Shown: piece after piece, positions 52,439 to 62,146 of the stretch | Numbering within the stretch: the first letter of the stretch is position 1 | How the letters are laid out: the number at the start of each line of letters is the position of its first letter | Assembly (NCBI GenBank): GCA_018136815.1 | Contig: CM030942.1 | Coordinates: 1,055,797-1,119,796, forward strand | From: Isochrysis galbana | Lineage: Eukaryota; Haptophyta; Isochrysidales; Isochrysidaceae | Reading direction: 5' to 3' | Length of the DNA stretch: 64,000 bases | Position numbers and translations under genes: made by a program | The notes under the pieces: model-generated | What the model was told of the DNA's origin: nothing | Database searches by the model: none | What the model saw: the letters and a program-made list of their open reading frames with translations, nothing else

Positions 52439-53320
52439 TAAATAAAATAAATAAAATAATTAATGTTATATCCTAGCCAACCCCACTAGCTAATTGGACA
52501 CAACTTTTCCGTCCCGGAATCCCGCCATGCCTGACGAGCCAGGTGTCCGAGTGCTACCGGGGGGAGGGGGCACCGCCCCCTCCCCCCGATATTCGTCCTC
52601 CCCCCAGTGCACGCACCGACCCCGCGCACCCCAGCACGTCCTCTCCTCGAGTCCACGCTGGGGGAAAACCCCTCTCGGGTAAAAACAACGCAGGGGGGGG
52701 GGGCACTCGTGAATAGGAGCCCAGAAACGCTAATCTCTCCTCGCAAGAGCGAGTGGCCGCGGCGAGCCGCGGCCCTTCCCTCCTGGTTCTGGCGCCCCGG
52801 TCTTCTCTTGCCCAAACGGGGCGAGAAGACACGTAAACGCCGGAGGGGAGAGCTGCCACTCCCCCCTCCCCTCCCTCTTCCCTTTTCCTCCTCTCTTCCC
52901 TGCGGCGTGGGCCCATGGCGCGCGCCTGCGGCCCCTCTTCAGGTCCCCAGGAGGCCAGCAGGGGCCTGGGAGCGCAGCTCAGGGGGCAGGTGAGGCTGGG
53001 GCATGGCCTTGGCCCCTCCTGCCTCTCCATCGCTGGCTCTCGAGCCCCTGCCAGTCGACTGGAGCTGGCTGGGGGGTCCTGATCAGGGGGGCCCAGGGGG
53101 AGGAGGGGCTGGTCAGAGGGATGGGCTGGCCACGACAGGCCAGGGCGGGCGAATCAGGCGTGCTTGTGGGGAGAGGGATGGGTCAGCATGGCAGTGTTCT
53201 CCTGGCAAGCCATCAGGCATGCCAGGAGAGTGGGTGGTTCCTCCCCCATGGCGGGGGAGGAGTGGAGAGAGGGGGGGGCTCGTGCCCCGCCATGGGTGAA
53301 CCAAGTATAAACTTAGTTGT
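52439..53320 (-). mobile_element. Full-length 5'-hairpin retroposon (882 bp) with 16-bp duplication
   Basis: It is bounded by ACAAGGTATGCCAAGA at 52423-52438 and 53321-53336. On minus it begins with the hairpin ACAACTAAGTTTATACTTGG T at the right edge, then CACC ATGGCGGGGCACGAG and the perfect stem CTCCTGGCA/TGCCAGGAG. It ends in a TTTAT-rich tail (TTATTTTATTTATTTTATTT A). The body shares blocks with 22231-22981 and 60917-61844. Confidence 0.85.
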
Positions 53321-53434
53321 ACAAGGTATGCCAAGAGGGTGGGTGGTTCCTCCCCCACCGCAGGGGAGGAGTGGAGAGGGGGGGGGGGGGGACTCGTGCT
53401 CCCCCATGGGATCAACCAAGTATAAAGTTAATTG

Positions 53435-54000
53435 AAGTGCAAGGAGTATAAGGATGAAGAGCGCGGTGGTCACTCCAACCCACGCAGTCGCCAGCCATTT
53501 GAGGTCCATAAACAAGATGGTCAACAGCAACGTCGGTACGATGGTTAATGGTTGAGAAGGCGCAAATACAACATACAGACTACGATGCACTAAAGTGGGG
53601 GGAGTGGGCGGGGTTGAAAAAAAACTGGACCTCAGGTTGCACCTTGTGGGTGGGAAGCGGCAAGGCGAATGGGATTTGGGGCAAGGGCGTCGTCCCCGGG
53701 TGTCCGGAGGAAGGGAGAGTTAGTAATATTTGTAGGCATCATCAAAAGTATTTTTCTATGTGCCACACCACTGCGATGGTACAACACACGCGTACGATTG
53801 ACCCGATGGCCTCGTGGAATGTGCACGAGTGTTTTCGTCTTCCAATTTGCTGTTCCGTCAGGGCGGCTAGCGGCTAGACATTCACGTCGCAGGTTTGCAT
53901 GCGTAATCAGCTAGCGAGAAGTACCAGCCCAACGGCGCGCACGGAAGAGGCACGTAGCTTCTTATTTCTGTGCCTTTCCATCTCACTCATCGATTCCTTC
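53435..54000. other. Intergenic, no gene seen
   Basis: Plus frames (53548-53877) and minus frames overlap without family signatures. This is the 3' flank of the GH2 gene. Confidence 0.5.
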
Positions 54001-57000
54001 TCATCGATAAAGCGGCACCGGCCGGCCGGCGCCTTGTGCAGCCACGGAGAGGACCCCATCGGTTGGATTGATCGAGGTGGGGATTGAAACAGTCGTGGGC
54101 AAAAGCCCCGGGGTAGAGGCGCGAATCACGATGGGGTGCGGCGGCGCAGCGAGGTTGGGGGCGACCTCTATGTCAACGTATTGCATCAACTTGCGCTCAA
54201 TCGCGTCCCGTCCGGCTGTGGAGGAGACGCGTACTACGGCGCGCGCCTTGCCGTGGTACGCCGAGCGCCACGCAACGGAGTTCGGCTCATGACTCTGGGT
54301 ATCTCCATTGTGTGCGCCGAGGAGCACACCTGGGCCAGAGACGACTTCAAACGTGATGTTGGGCGAGGCGCCCCAAAGCACGTTGCCGGCGCCGTCGACA
54401 ACTTCGACACGCACAAGCGCGGCGTCGTGCCCGTCGAGAAGGAGGGCTTTCCCGGTGAGCGTGCGTTCGCTCGGCGCGTCGAGGGAAAGACGGAGGGCCA
54501 AGGGGCGGCCCCCGGTGACGCGTTCGTCCGACGCGACGGTGGCCCCGTGAGCGTTGCGTCCGACAGCGCGTAGTGTACCGTTGCTCCATGGCACATCTTT
54601 CCATTCAACCCACGTAGGGCCGCCAGCGGCGAGTGAGCTGGCAGAGCGCACGCCTATTGAGACGTCGTTGACGAAGAGCTCGGCCGAGGCCGCAGACGTA
54701 TACGCCGTGATGGAGCGCGTTGCCCTCGTCATTGATTCGCCCTGAGGCCCGGCGGGTTCCGTAATGTCTCGCAGTCCTTCGGAATTGCCCAACGCCTCCC
54801 CGGTTGCCCCAACGTCACGTATTGCGCGCGGAGCGCGAACCGCCGCGGGACTTTCCCATGATTCGACAATGTGCACCTCGTGCATGCCATGTGTAGCGAA
54901 TGGCTTGTCCGTCGAAGTATCAGGCTGGCGCAGCAACCACTGCGTCCGGTACCAAAAGGCCGAGGCCTTTGCAAACCCAGCAAGATCGTACTGGCCATAC
55001 GAAGAGGACACACGCGGCCAACCTCCGGATGGTTCACCGTAGTAGTCGAAGAGTGTCCACACCTAGAGGGCATCAGGGCAGGGGACGACGGGCACGTGAG
55101 ATAAACGGGCTGACGCCGCAAGAGGTGGACTCGCACGGCTCGATATCGTTAGTGTCAGCTGTCGCCCTACACGCTGACGGACCAAGAAGCACCGCGGGAG
55201 ACAGCACCTACTGACAGGCGCACGGCGGGCGGTCGAGGGGAAGCGGCCCGGCGCACCATGGTACCCGCCGCGTAGGAGATGCCGTCCGAGGCGTTGGTGT
55301 AGTGCTGGGCGCAGCGGCCGTTGAAGGCCTTTTGGCGGCATCCGATAGAGGGGGGGTTGTCGTGCAGCGTCTCGCAGCCTTCGTCCTCGTCGCGCTCGGT
55401 GTTGCACGAACAGCACTCTGACATGAAGATGGGCTTCTTGGGCAAGGCGGCGTGACACTTGTCCAACTGGGATCGCTCCGTGTGCGAGAAGCCCTGCACA
55501 TCTATCGTGTTGGAGAGCAGGTCACCAAAGGTGAACATGTTGCCCAACGTTGGGCGCGAGCCGTCGTACCGCCTTGTCACCTCGTAGAACGGCGGGCCAC
55601 CCGCCTCACGCCAGCCCTCGCAGCCAGCTTCATTGCAAAACGACCACACCACCACCGAGGGTGCGTTTCGGTCGCGCCGCACGAGGACACCCATATTGTG
55701 CACATACTTTGTGGAGTTGGCGAAGAGACGGTTCTCATCCATTACCACGATGCCAAGCCGATCATATATCGAGAGCTCGGACACGTCTGGCGGGTTGTGC
55801 GACATCCGGCGGCCGTTGCCGCCAACGGCGCGCAGGGCCTGCGCCCGAAAAAGGCTGACCCGCTCGGGCACCGCCATCCCCACCACAGCAAAGTCATTGT
55901 GGTCGCAGAAGCCACGGATCTGCTCCACGACACGAGGTGAGGTTTGGGTTTGAGGGCGGCACCATTCTCCACCCACGCGCTTGAGCTAGGGGACTCTGGA
56001 GGCCCGGCTTATCCCCTGAGCACGCATCCAGAGCGCAGAGCGCCTCGACGCACCGTGTGCTGCACAAGGGGGGCCCGCCAACCCGAAAGACTGGCGCACC
56101 TTAAAGGGCTCATCATTCAGGAAGAAGCCATCGTTTGCATCGAATCGGAGCTTGCGGAAGCCGTGGACCACGCTCACCGAGTCGGTCGCGTTCTGCTTGG
56201 AGGCATCTGCACACACACCGTCCTGCAATTGGCTCGCCCACACATTGATGCGAAGAGTGTAGAGCACTGGCGTTTGTGCCGACCAAGCAAGAACCGTCAG
56301 GTTGCTCATGGTGCCACGTGCCGTGGCAACGCCAGTCACGGGGATTGACAGCAGGGTGACTGCGGTGCGCGCCACATGCTCGCCAGCAGCGGTGCTCAAC
56401 TCGAAAGAGTAGCATGCTCCCATGGCCTCGCCTAAGCCCGTGATGGTGGCCGAAGCGTGCAAGGTCGCCTCAGCCAGCAGGGACTGTGAGCCCTCCGCGA
56501 CCTGCTCCACCGCACGCCCAATGCTGCGATACTGCGCTGCCGCTCGTAGGCCCTGGCGCCCTCGTGGGCGCACGTCGGAGTGGGCGAAGAGTCCGTCCTG
56601 CTCCACATGCAGGTGATGAGCACAGGTGAGCCATACGTGCCGATATAGACCGCCGCCCTCGTACCACCAGCCGGAGCCGTGATCGCGGCCACCCTCATCC
56701 CCATTGTCTGGGTCGATGAAGACGGCGAGCACGTTGGTGGTGTCATCACCATAGGCGATAGACGAGGTGTTGTCGAGCCGCACCCGGAACGGCGTGTAGC
56801 CACAATCGTGGTGCGCGACTACCTCTCCGTTGAAGTAGACGCGGGTGTCCCGGAAAGCGCCCTCAAAGTCGAGCCACACCGCGGAGCCTCGCCACGCCTC
56901 AGGTAGCCGGAAACGCTTCCGGTACCACAACACCTTGCGTGCGATGAACGAGCGGCCTGAGCAGCCGCTAGGGCACGCCTCGCGGCTGGGGACGGCGCCA

Positions 57001-57275
57001 TCGATTAGGCCGTCGTGTGGCAGCTGCACCCGTTGCCACGCCGAGTCATCGTAGTCGACCGCCGCCTCGTCGGGTGAGGTGGTCGGCTCCGGGTGCAGTG
57101 GCGGCCTGCGCGGCACTAAGCCCTCGTGCAGCCCCGGCCGGTGCCGCCAGCCAAAGTCGAACGAGATGCGCTGCCGGCCGGCGAGCGCTGTCGAGACGCT
57201 CATCCAGCAGAGGGAGAGCAGCAGGTGTGAGCACATGAGGCGGGCTGTGGCCCGACCCTCTGAGCCCGCTAGCAC
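54001..57275 (-). CDS. Secreted GH2-family glycosidase (beta-galactosidase-like)
   Basis: Exons 57275-56100, 55919-55257 and 55062-54001 join in phase 0 to 966 aa; Met 14 (57236) fits the signal peptide CSHLLLSLCWMSVSTALAG. Both introns begin GTGCGC. The N-terminal jelly-roll contains WQRVQLPHDGLIDGAVPS, WYRKRFRLPEAWRG and GSGWWYEGGGLYRHVWL; an immunoglobulin-like domain follows; the TIM barrel starts at GFFLNDEPFKIRGFCDHND. The acid/base Glu is in VVVWSFCNEAGCEG (about E489), and the nucleophile in KKPIFMSECC (about E560). Then VWTLFDYYGEPSGGWP and C-terminal beta domains. It hydrolyses beta-galactosides or related sugars outside the cell or in a vacuole. The exact sugar cannot be read. Confidence 0.9.
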
Positions 57276-58942
57276 GGCTCTCCCTTCGCTGCTCCCTCAG
57301 CACGCGCACTCTCTCCTCCCTCCCTCCCTCCCGCCCTCTCTCCCCCCCTCTCTCGCTCCGCTCTCGCTCTCCCTCCCTCCCTCTCTCTCTCTCTCTCCCT
57401 CTTCCTCTCCCTCCCCCTCTCTCTCACTCGCGCGCGCCTCCCGGCCTCGCTCTCGGCACAGTCCGGGATGCTTTCGGACGGGCGGCAGCCAAAAAAGAAA
57501 AAGCAGAGCCGACACGCCCCTCTCCTTAGGTGCTAGGTGCTAGGTGTTATGGTATTCAGGCCTTTTGCTTTTGGCGGGCCCTCCGGTCTCCGAGGTCGCG
57601 TTGTCGCGTTCCTTGGAATATTGGACGGAATCAAGTTGAGCCATCAAATGTCCGTATGCCCGTTTACAAGAATATTGATTCTGGAGCTGTCGGCGGCACG
57701 CGACCTCCAAGTCCTTCTAAAACTTAAAACCCGTCGGGTGGAGTTCATCCCATCCGAAGAAGGGCCCCCCCGTTTGGTCACACCTTCACACACTTCACAC
57801 CGTCTCTCTACGCCTTTCGAGGGCCCAACCCTGTCGTCGACGAGTTCATGAAGCGGAAATCCATCAGATTGGCTGAAATGTGAAATGAAAGAGAAAAGAG
57901 ATGGAGATGGAGCAAGAAAGAGTCGAGACAGCCACTGCTAGATACCAGATACTGAGTTGTTTGACGTTTGACGATGTACAGATATAACACTTGATACTTG
58001 ACACGATGACGATGAGTGATGGCATCGAGATGGTTGGGATGTTGATCAGCCACCGCGGTATAAAACCATAATGAAAAATTCCAAATTCCGCTCAATATCA
58101 ATATTATTCATTAAACAACGCCTCATCGACCCAGAGACCAGAGACGGAACACCACGGAATGACGAAGCCGCTGGCGTTGGGACGCACCGCCCGAGCCCAC
58201 CCGTCTACACCGGTAACAGGCAGTCTGCAAGAAACGAACCACTAACGCCGACGTCTCACAAGCCCCGACAACTGGGAGAAACGGCTCCCGATAGACCATA
58301 GCACAAATCCGATATCTGCTTTATGCTTTATGATCATAGCCGAAATTCGAAGCTGTTCCACGCCTTACCGAGGTAGGGGTAGGGAGTCCTGTCCTCTATC
58401 CTGAGTGAGTGTTAGCCCCATCCCGTTGCCCGTTGCCGCACCGCAACCCATAAAAAACATTAAAAAACTGGTTAAAAATCAAAATTTCGTTGTTGTTGTT
58501 GGTTGTGGTGGTGGAAGGTGGAAGTACGAACTACGATCAATAATATTATTTGATTTGTATAATGAAGAAGATGAAAAATAAAGATCAAGATGTGAATCTC
58601 ATGCTCATTCTCATGCGGTTGGTCTGTTGTCGTCTGTTGTCGATATTGTCGATGGTCGGTAGCTTTTGTGTACAGCTTGTATGTGCAACACCACGGCTAC
58701 AACTACAATGACAATGACCAAAGGTACGTTGACTAAAAGACTAAATAAAGCTAGAGACTCTAATAGAAATAGTAGAAGAAGAAGAAGTTACGGCGGTGTC
58801 CATCTACGACTGCGAAGCATTGAAAAATGGTTGTCCATCTAAAACTGGGAAGAAGCATTGAAAAAGGTACTGTTTATTGGCACTGGCACGCAAGACCAAA
58901 TTGAAAGATGCGAGAAACTGGCAAAAGGAAAAACAGCAAAAT
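57276..58942. other. Gene-poor spacer, CT tract then AT-richer sequence
   Basis: 57300-57430 is a pyrimidine tract upstream of the GH2 gene. 57631-57653 carries a 23-base exact reverse match to 15206-15228. From about 57850 to 58900 the sequence is clearly AT-richer than the rest of the window, with no frame over 100 codons of any recognisable family. Confidence 0.55.
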
Positions 58943-59015
58943 TGCCAGCGAGGGGGCTCGAACCCCTGACCTTCGCATTACAAGTGCGACGCATTGACCA
59001 CTTTGCTACGCTGGC
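58943..59015 (-). tRNA. tRNA-Thr (anticodon TGT)
   Basis: The full cloverleaf folds on minus. Acceptor GCCAGCG pairs perfectly with CGCTGGC (discriminator A). The D arm has GC...GTGGTCAA. Anticodon stem TCGCA/TGCGA holds loop CTTGTAA, anticodon TGT. T stem AGGGG/CCCCT holds loop TTCGAGC. The length is 73 nt with no intron and no encoded CCA, as in a eukaryotic nuclear gene. Confidence 0.95.
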
Positions 59016-59016
59016 C

Positions 59017-59086
59017 TGCCCGAGACTCGAACAGGAGTCCCGAGAGCCGCACAGTGTAGACTACCACTGAGCCACACGCGTGCTGC
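59017..59086 (-). ncRNA. tRNA-like sequence with A and B boxes
   Basis: Immediately upstream of the tRNA-Thr on the same strand, minus reads TGGCTCAGTGGTAG (perfect A box) and TGTTCGAGTC (B-box-like), with a 7-base stem GGGACTC/GAGTCTC. No proper acceptor stem closes, so it is a tRNA pseudogene, a tRNA-derived relic or an atypical tRNA. Confidence 0.45.
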
Positions 59087-59155
59087 ATAAATGGCAGCTA
59101 GGGTTGATAAGCAGTATATAAACATATGTGCTAATGTCACGGATTTCCACTCACT

Positions 59156-59299
59156 TTTTTTCAGGAGCGGAACCACTTGACGCCTTGCGCAGCCAATGCC
59201 ACTGCAGCGTCTGCCTGATTCTGATTTTTTCAGGAGCGGAACCAACCCACTAGACGCCCTACGCTGCCAACGCCACTGCGGCGTCTGCTTGATTCTCGA
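59156..59299 (+). repeat. Tandem duplication of a 70-bp unit
   Basis: Two units each begin TTTTTTCAGGAGCGGAACCA and contain GACGCC(T/C)T.CGC.GCCAA and CCACTGC.GCGTCTGC.TGATTCT. They lie just beyond the tRNA pair. Confidence 0.7.
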
Positions 59300-59596
59300 C
59301 GAGGGAGCGGGGGAGACTCTGGGGAGATGTGGCGTGCTAATTGCCTGTCACTGAGCATCGGATGAGCATCGGCCCCGCAAAGGCAAAGATGCTTGTATAA
59401 GTGTTTGTTTAGAGTATAGTTAGCAATGGGAATAAAAACTCAACTTCAAATCGAGACCGGGCGCGGTGCTTGCCCGATTCCCGATTACTAGATGTGAAAC
59501 ATGGATGCTAGCTAGGTGCTAGGCCTTGGCAGAAATATCCACAAAATCGGAACCAAATATCTAGCAAAAATATCCACAAAATATCCAGCAATTTTA

Positions 59597-59662
59597 GGGC
59601 GGTCAAACACTGATTTGTAACTACTAACATGTGGGGAGGGGCTACATTTTTTGACCGTCCCC
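59597..59662 (+). mobile_element. Very short MITE with GGGCGGTCAAA-type ends
   Basis: GGGCGGTCAAACA opens and TTTTTTGACCGTCCCC closes the unit, a near-perfect inverted pair about 66 bases apart. It is the best-preserved member of the three copies. Confidence 0.6.
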
Positions 59663-59702
59663 CCAAGCCCATAAAAAAACTCCCGGGGGGCTCACCCAAG
59701 GC

Positions 59703-59925
59703 GAGAAGCGCTCAATCACCATCACCCACATCAAAGAAAAGCGTTCAATCACCATCAGCCTACACGTGGAACGCGTTCAATCGCCATCACCCCCACCGCA
59801 TGGAAAAGCGTTCAATCACCATCAGCCTACACGTGGAACGAGTTCAATCGCCATCACCCCCACCGCATATGGAAAAGCGTTCAATCACCATCAGCCTACA
59901 CATGGAAAAGCGTTCAATCGCGAAA
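59703..59925 (+). repeat. Minisatellite with GCGTTCAATC core
   Basis: About seven imperfect units of about 31-34 bases alternate CACCATCAGCCTACACGTGG and CGCCATCACCCCCACCGCAT spacers. The same units occur at 21680-21845. Confidence 0.8.
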
Positions 59926-60162
59926 GATCGCGGGGATCATGAGGGAGTGACGATTGTGCTCGACGAGTACCACACCTCGTTGATGTGCCCCTGTGGTACA
60001 TCGGAACTACAGGACACTGCCGCAATCTTTGCGATAGAGCCCAACGAGACTCCCCGCTGTCCTCGGTGCCACAAAGCAGCCGAGCCCATGGGACCATGTC
60101 AGCCTGAACGAAGGGGTCCGATTTACCTGACGTTTGTTGACGTTAAAGATCTCGTGAAATAA
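59926..60162 (+). pseudogene. Zinc-ribbon fragment resembling transposon-encoded TnpB/Fanzor ends
   Basis: The frame reads VTIVLDEYHTSLMCPCGTSE L, then RCPRCHKAAE. This is the D-E-Y-x-T-S..C-x-C-G...C-x-x-C pattern of the RuvC/zinc-ribbon end of TnpB-like and Fanzor-like proteins. Upstream catalytic parts are missing; the minisatellite precedes it directly. A 24-base exact match links it to 8777-8800. The family call is tentative. Confidence 0.4.
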
Positions 60163-60414
60163 TATATTTCCAGTCTTCATTGGTGATACTTGAGTGATCG
60201 TCAGTCTTCCGCGTAGACGGTTTAGGTTGCCCTTTATGCTTTCTCTTTGTGAGTATTGCAGAAGCGGGCCTCCTGCCCGCTCTGCCCACCACCACTCCCG
60301 AAGACCGCGCCTCCTCAGAGGCCGAGCTCGCGGCTACCGCCGTCTTTCACCCATTCGAGGCCGGCGCCGCGCCTCCATCACCACCCCCATCGCCCTCCGA
60401 TGCTGTGGAGAAGC

Positions 60415-60704
60415 TCCAGAATACGCGAAACAAGAACCGAACATAGATTGGAACCGGCGTCGGTTCGAAGCTGCCTAGGGACTCCATAACCATAACGCGT
60501 CACAATCAAGCGGATGAACATGTCCAAGGCCATCTCCGACGAGGGATCCCCATTCGACGGCTCAGCCTCAATCCATCGAGTGAGCGAGTCGATGAAGACG
60601 ACCAGCTTGTCGTAACCCGAGACTCCAGGCACGAAGTTGTGAGTGGGAGCTAGCGAGAGCACGTCGCAGTAGCAGTAGACCACGTCAAAGGGGTAGGTAC
60701 CCAC
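60415..60704 (-). pseudogene. Ty3/gypsy integrase fragment
   Basis: Minus encodes CDVLSLAPTHNFVPGVSGYD KLVVFIDSLTRWIEAEP, then YGVPRQLRTDAGSNL-like blocks, the D..D part of the integrase core. A short in-frame duplication (YCYC) precedes the first Asp. Similarity ends near 60415, where other sequence joins, so the element is broken. The region to about 60900 probably carries the upstream HHCC part in decayed form. Confidence 0.75.
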
Positions 60705-60916
60705 GGAGAGACCGGAGGGCGACGCTAGAGCCCTAGGTAGCGGCTTGGCGAGGGTGCACCCCGAAAGCCTGAGACAAGCAAGCGCGCAGCGAGTGACAGG
60801 CGACCTGGCTCCTTTGGGTCAAGATTGCCCGAAAGGAGGAAACCTGGAATCTAGACCTGACAGACAGGCTATAGAAGGAACGAAACGAGAACTCGAATTC
60901 TAGATCGCTAGGGACG

Positions 60917-61844
60917 TCAACCTACTTTTATAAGTGGGGGTCAATGGGGGCCTCGCGCCCCCCTCTCTCCATCGCGGACACCCCCCGGGGTGGGCCCGCA
61001 CATTCAACCTCAGCCCCTGCCCTCTGGCAGGGGCTGGGCAATCATCATCCTGGCCCAGACCCTTCGTGGGCGCGGGCCGTGACTCGCACTCCCACGCCCA
61101 TACTGGGCCTGCCCTCGAGCTGACTCCCCCCCCTCCCCTGGTCGCCAGGCATACAGAGGCCGCAGGGAGGCCCCAATGGCCAGCGTGGCAAGCGTGCAAG
61201 CGTGGGAGAGGCAGGGGGGGCCAGGGGCTGAGCCCCAGCCTCCACTGCCCCCTGAGCTGCCCTTGCTGGCCCTCTGGGAGCCCCCAAAGGCCCTCTGAGA
61301 GCAGGCCGTGGCGCGCCGCATGGCGACGCGCCGCAGGGAGAGGGGCGGAGGAGAATGGAGAGAGGGAGAGGGGGGGTTTTGCACCCCCCCCGATGGAGTG
61401 CGGTAAGAAACGGGCCCCGTTTGCGTTAGCAAACGGGCGAAGGGGGGCGGCTGGCGACAGGAGGAAGAGAGGAAGGGAGTGGCTCAAGACGTCCTTGTGG
61501 CAGGTATCGGGGGGCGCAGTCATTTATTTCTTCGAGGACTGCTCGCGGCGCGAGCTGTAAGGGCCGTTCAGCTTCTCAACGAGAGGTCCCTCCCCTCCCC
61601 CCGGTGTTTTTCCCCGGAGAGTCGGCCGGCGTCGACCGGTCCGCCTCAATGGGTTTTCCCTCATTGTAACTTGTGGGGAGTTATAATGGGAGCCGGGGGT
61701 TTGCGAGGGGGGAGATTTGAAGGGATGCATATGTGTATGTGTCTGTGCCACCACTTCAAGGCGTGCGGGCAGGTGCGCTGAGGGGTGTCGTGATAGTACC
61801 GGGCTAGTGGGAGTAGTGGTACTAACGCTCAGTTGTTTTATTAT
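60917..61844 (+). mobile_element. Full-length 5'-hairpin retroposon (928 bp) with 16-bp duplication
   Basis: It is bounded by TAGATCGCTAGGGACG at 60901-60916 and 61845-61860. It starts TCAACCTACTTTTATAAGTG GGGG, a hairpin with stem CCTACTT/AAGTGGG (one G-T pair), then ATG at 60944 followed by GGGGCCTCGCGCCCCCC. The body shares CTGGTCGCCAGGCA and the order of GC-rich blocks with 22231 and 52439. It ends GTTGTTTTATTAT, like the 22231 copy (GGTTTATTAT). It lies 5' of the gypsy integrase fragment. Confidence 0.85.
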
Positions 61845-62146
61845 TAGATCGCTAGGGACGAACCCTACCAACCTAGATGTACCTGAGCTTCACCGTGTGG
61901 CCGCACGGCGAAGGACCTGGAAACAAGAGCCTGGAAATCGCATCATCTAGGACTAGGATGAATGCGACAGTAACCTCCAAGTGACAACGAAAGGTGTTAG
62001 CAGGGATGGGGATAATTGAACGCTTTTGGTCTTGCCGCCACGAAAAATTCCCGAGGAAAATGGTGGGTTACCATTAACTGGTAGGTTTTTGGGGAACTAG
62101 TAAGTGCTCTCTGGTGAACCAGTTTTGTTAATTGGCAAGGTCCACT

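Larger units (their letters stand above)
52233..53434 (-). mobile_element. Outer hairpin retroposon, interrupted twice
   Basis: On minus it starts with the hairpin CAATTAACTTTATACTTGGT TG (53434-53413), then the CCATGGGGGAGCACGAG start and body to 53321. It is broken by the 882-bp copy and resumes at 52438 with TCTTGGCATACCTTGT...GGCTTGC. It is broken again by the 43-bp LINE end and continues AGACTGCCATGCTGACCCGC towards about 52260. The 3' end is not resolved. Confidence 0.7.

Noticed and set aside
59703-59925. CRISPR-like array
   Set aside because: Same minisatellite unit as 21680; spacer parts alternate between two sequences rather than being unique.
60249-60446. Plus frame with AEAGLLPALPTTTPEDRASS and a plausible composition
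   Set aside because: Overlaps the broken end of the gypsy integrase and has no family or splice support; could be a host exon but cannot be shown.
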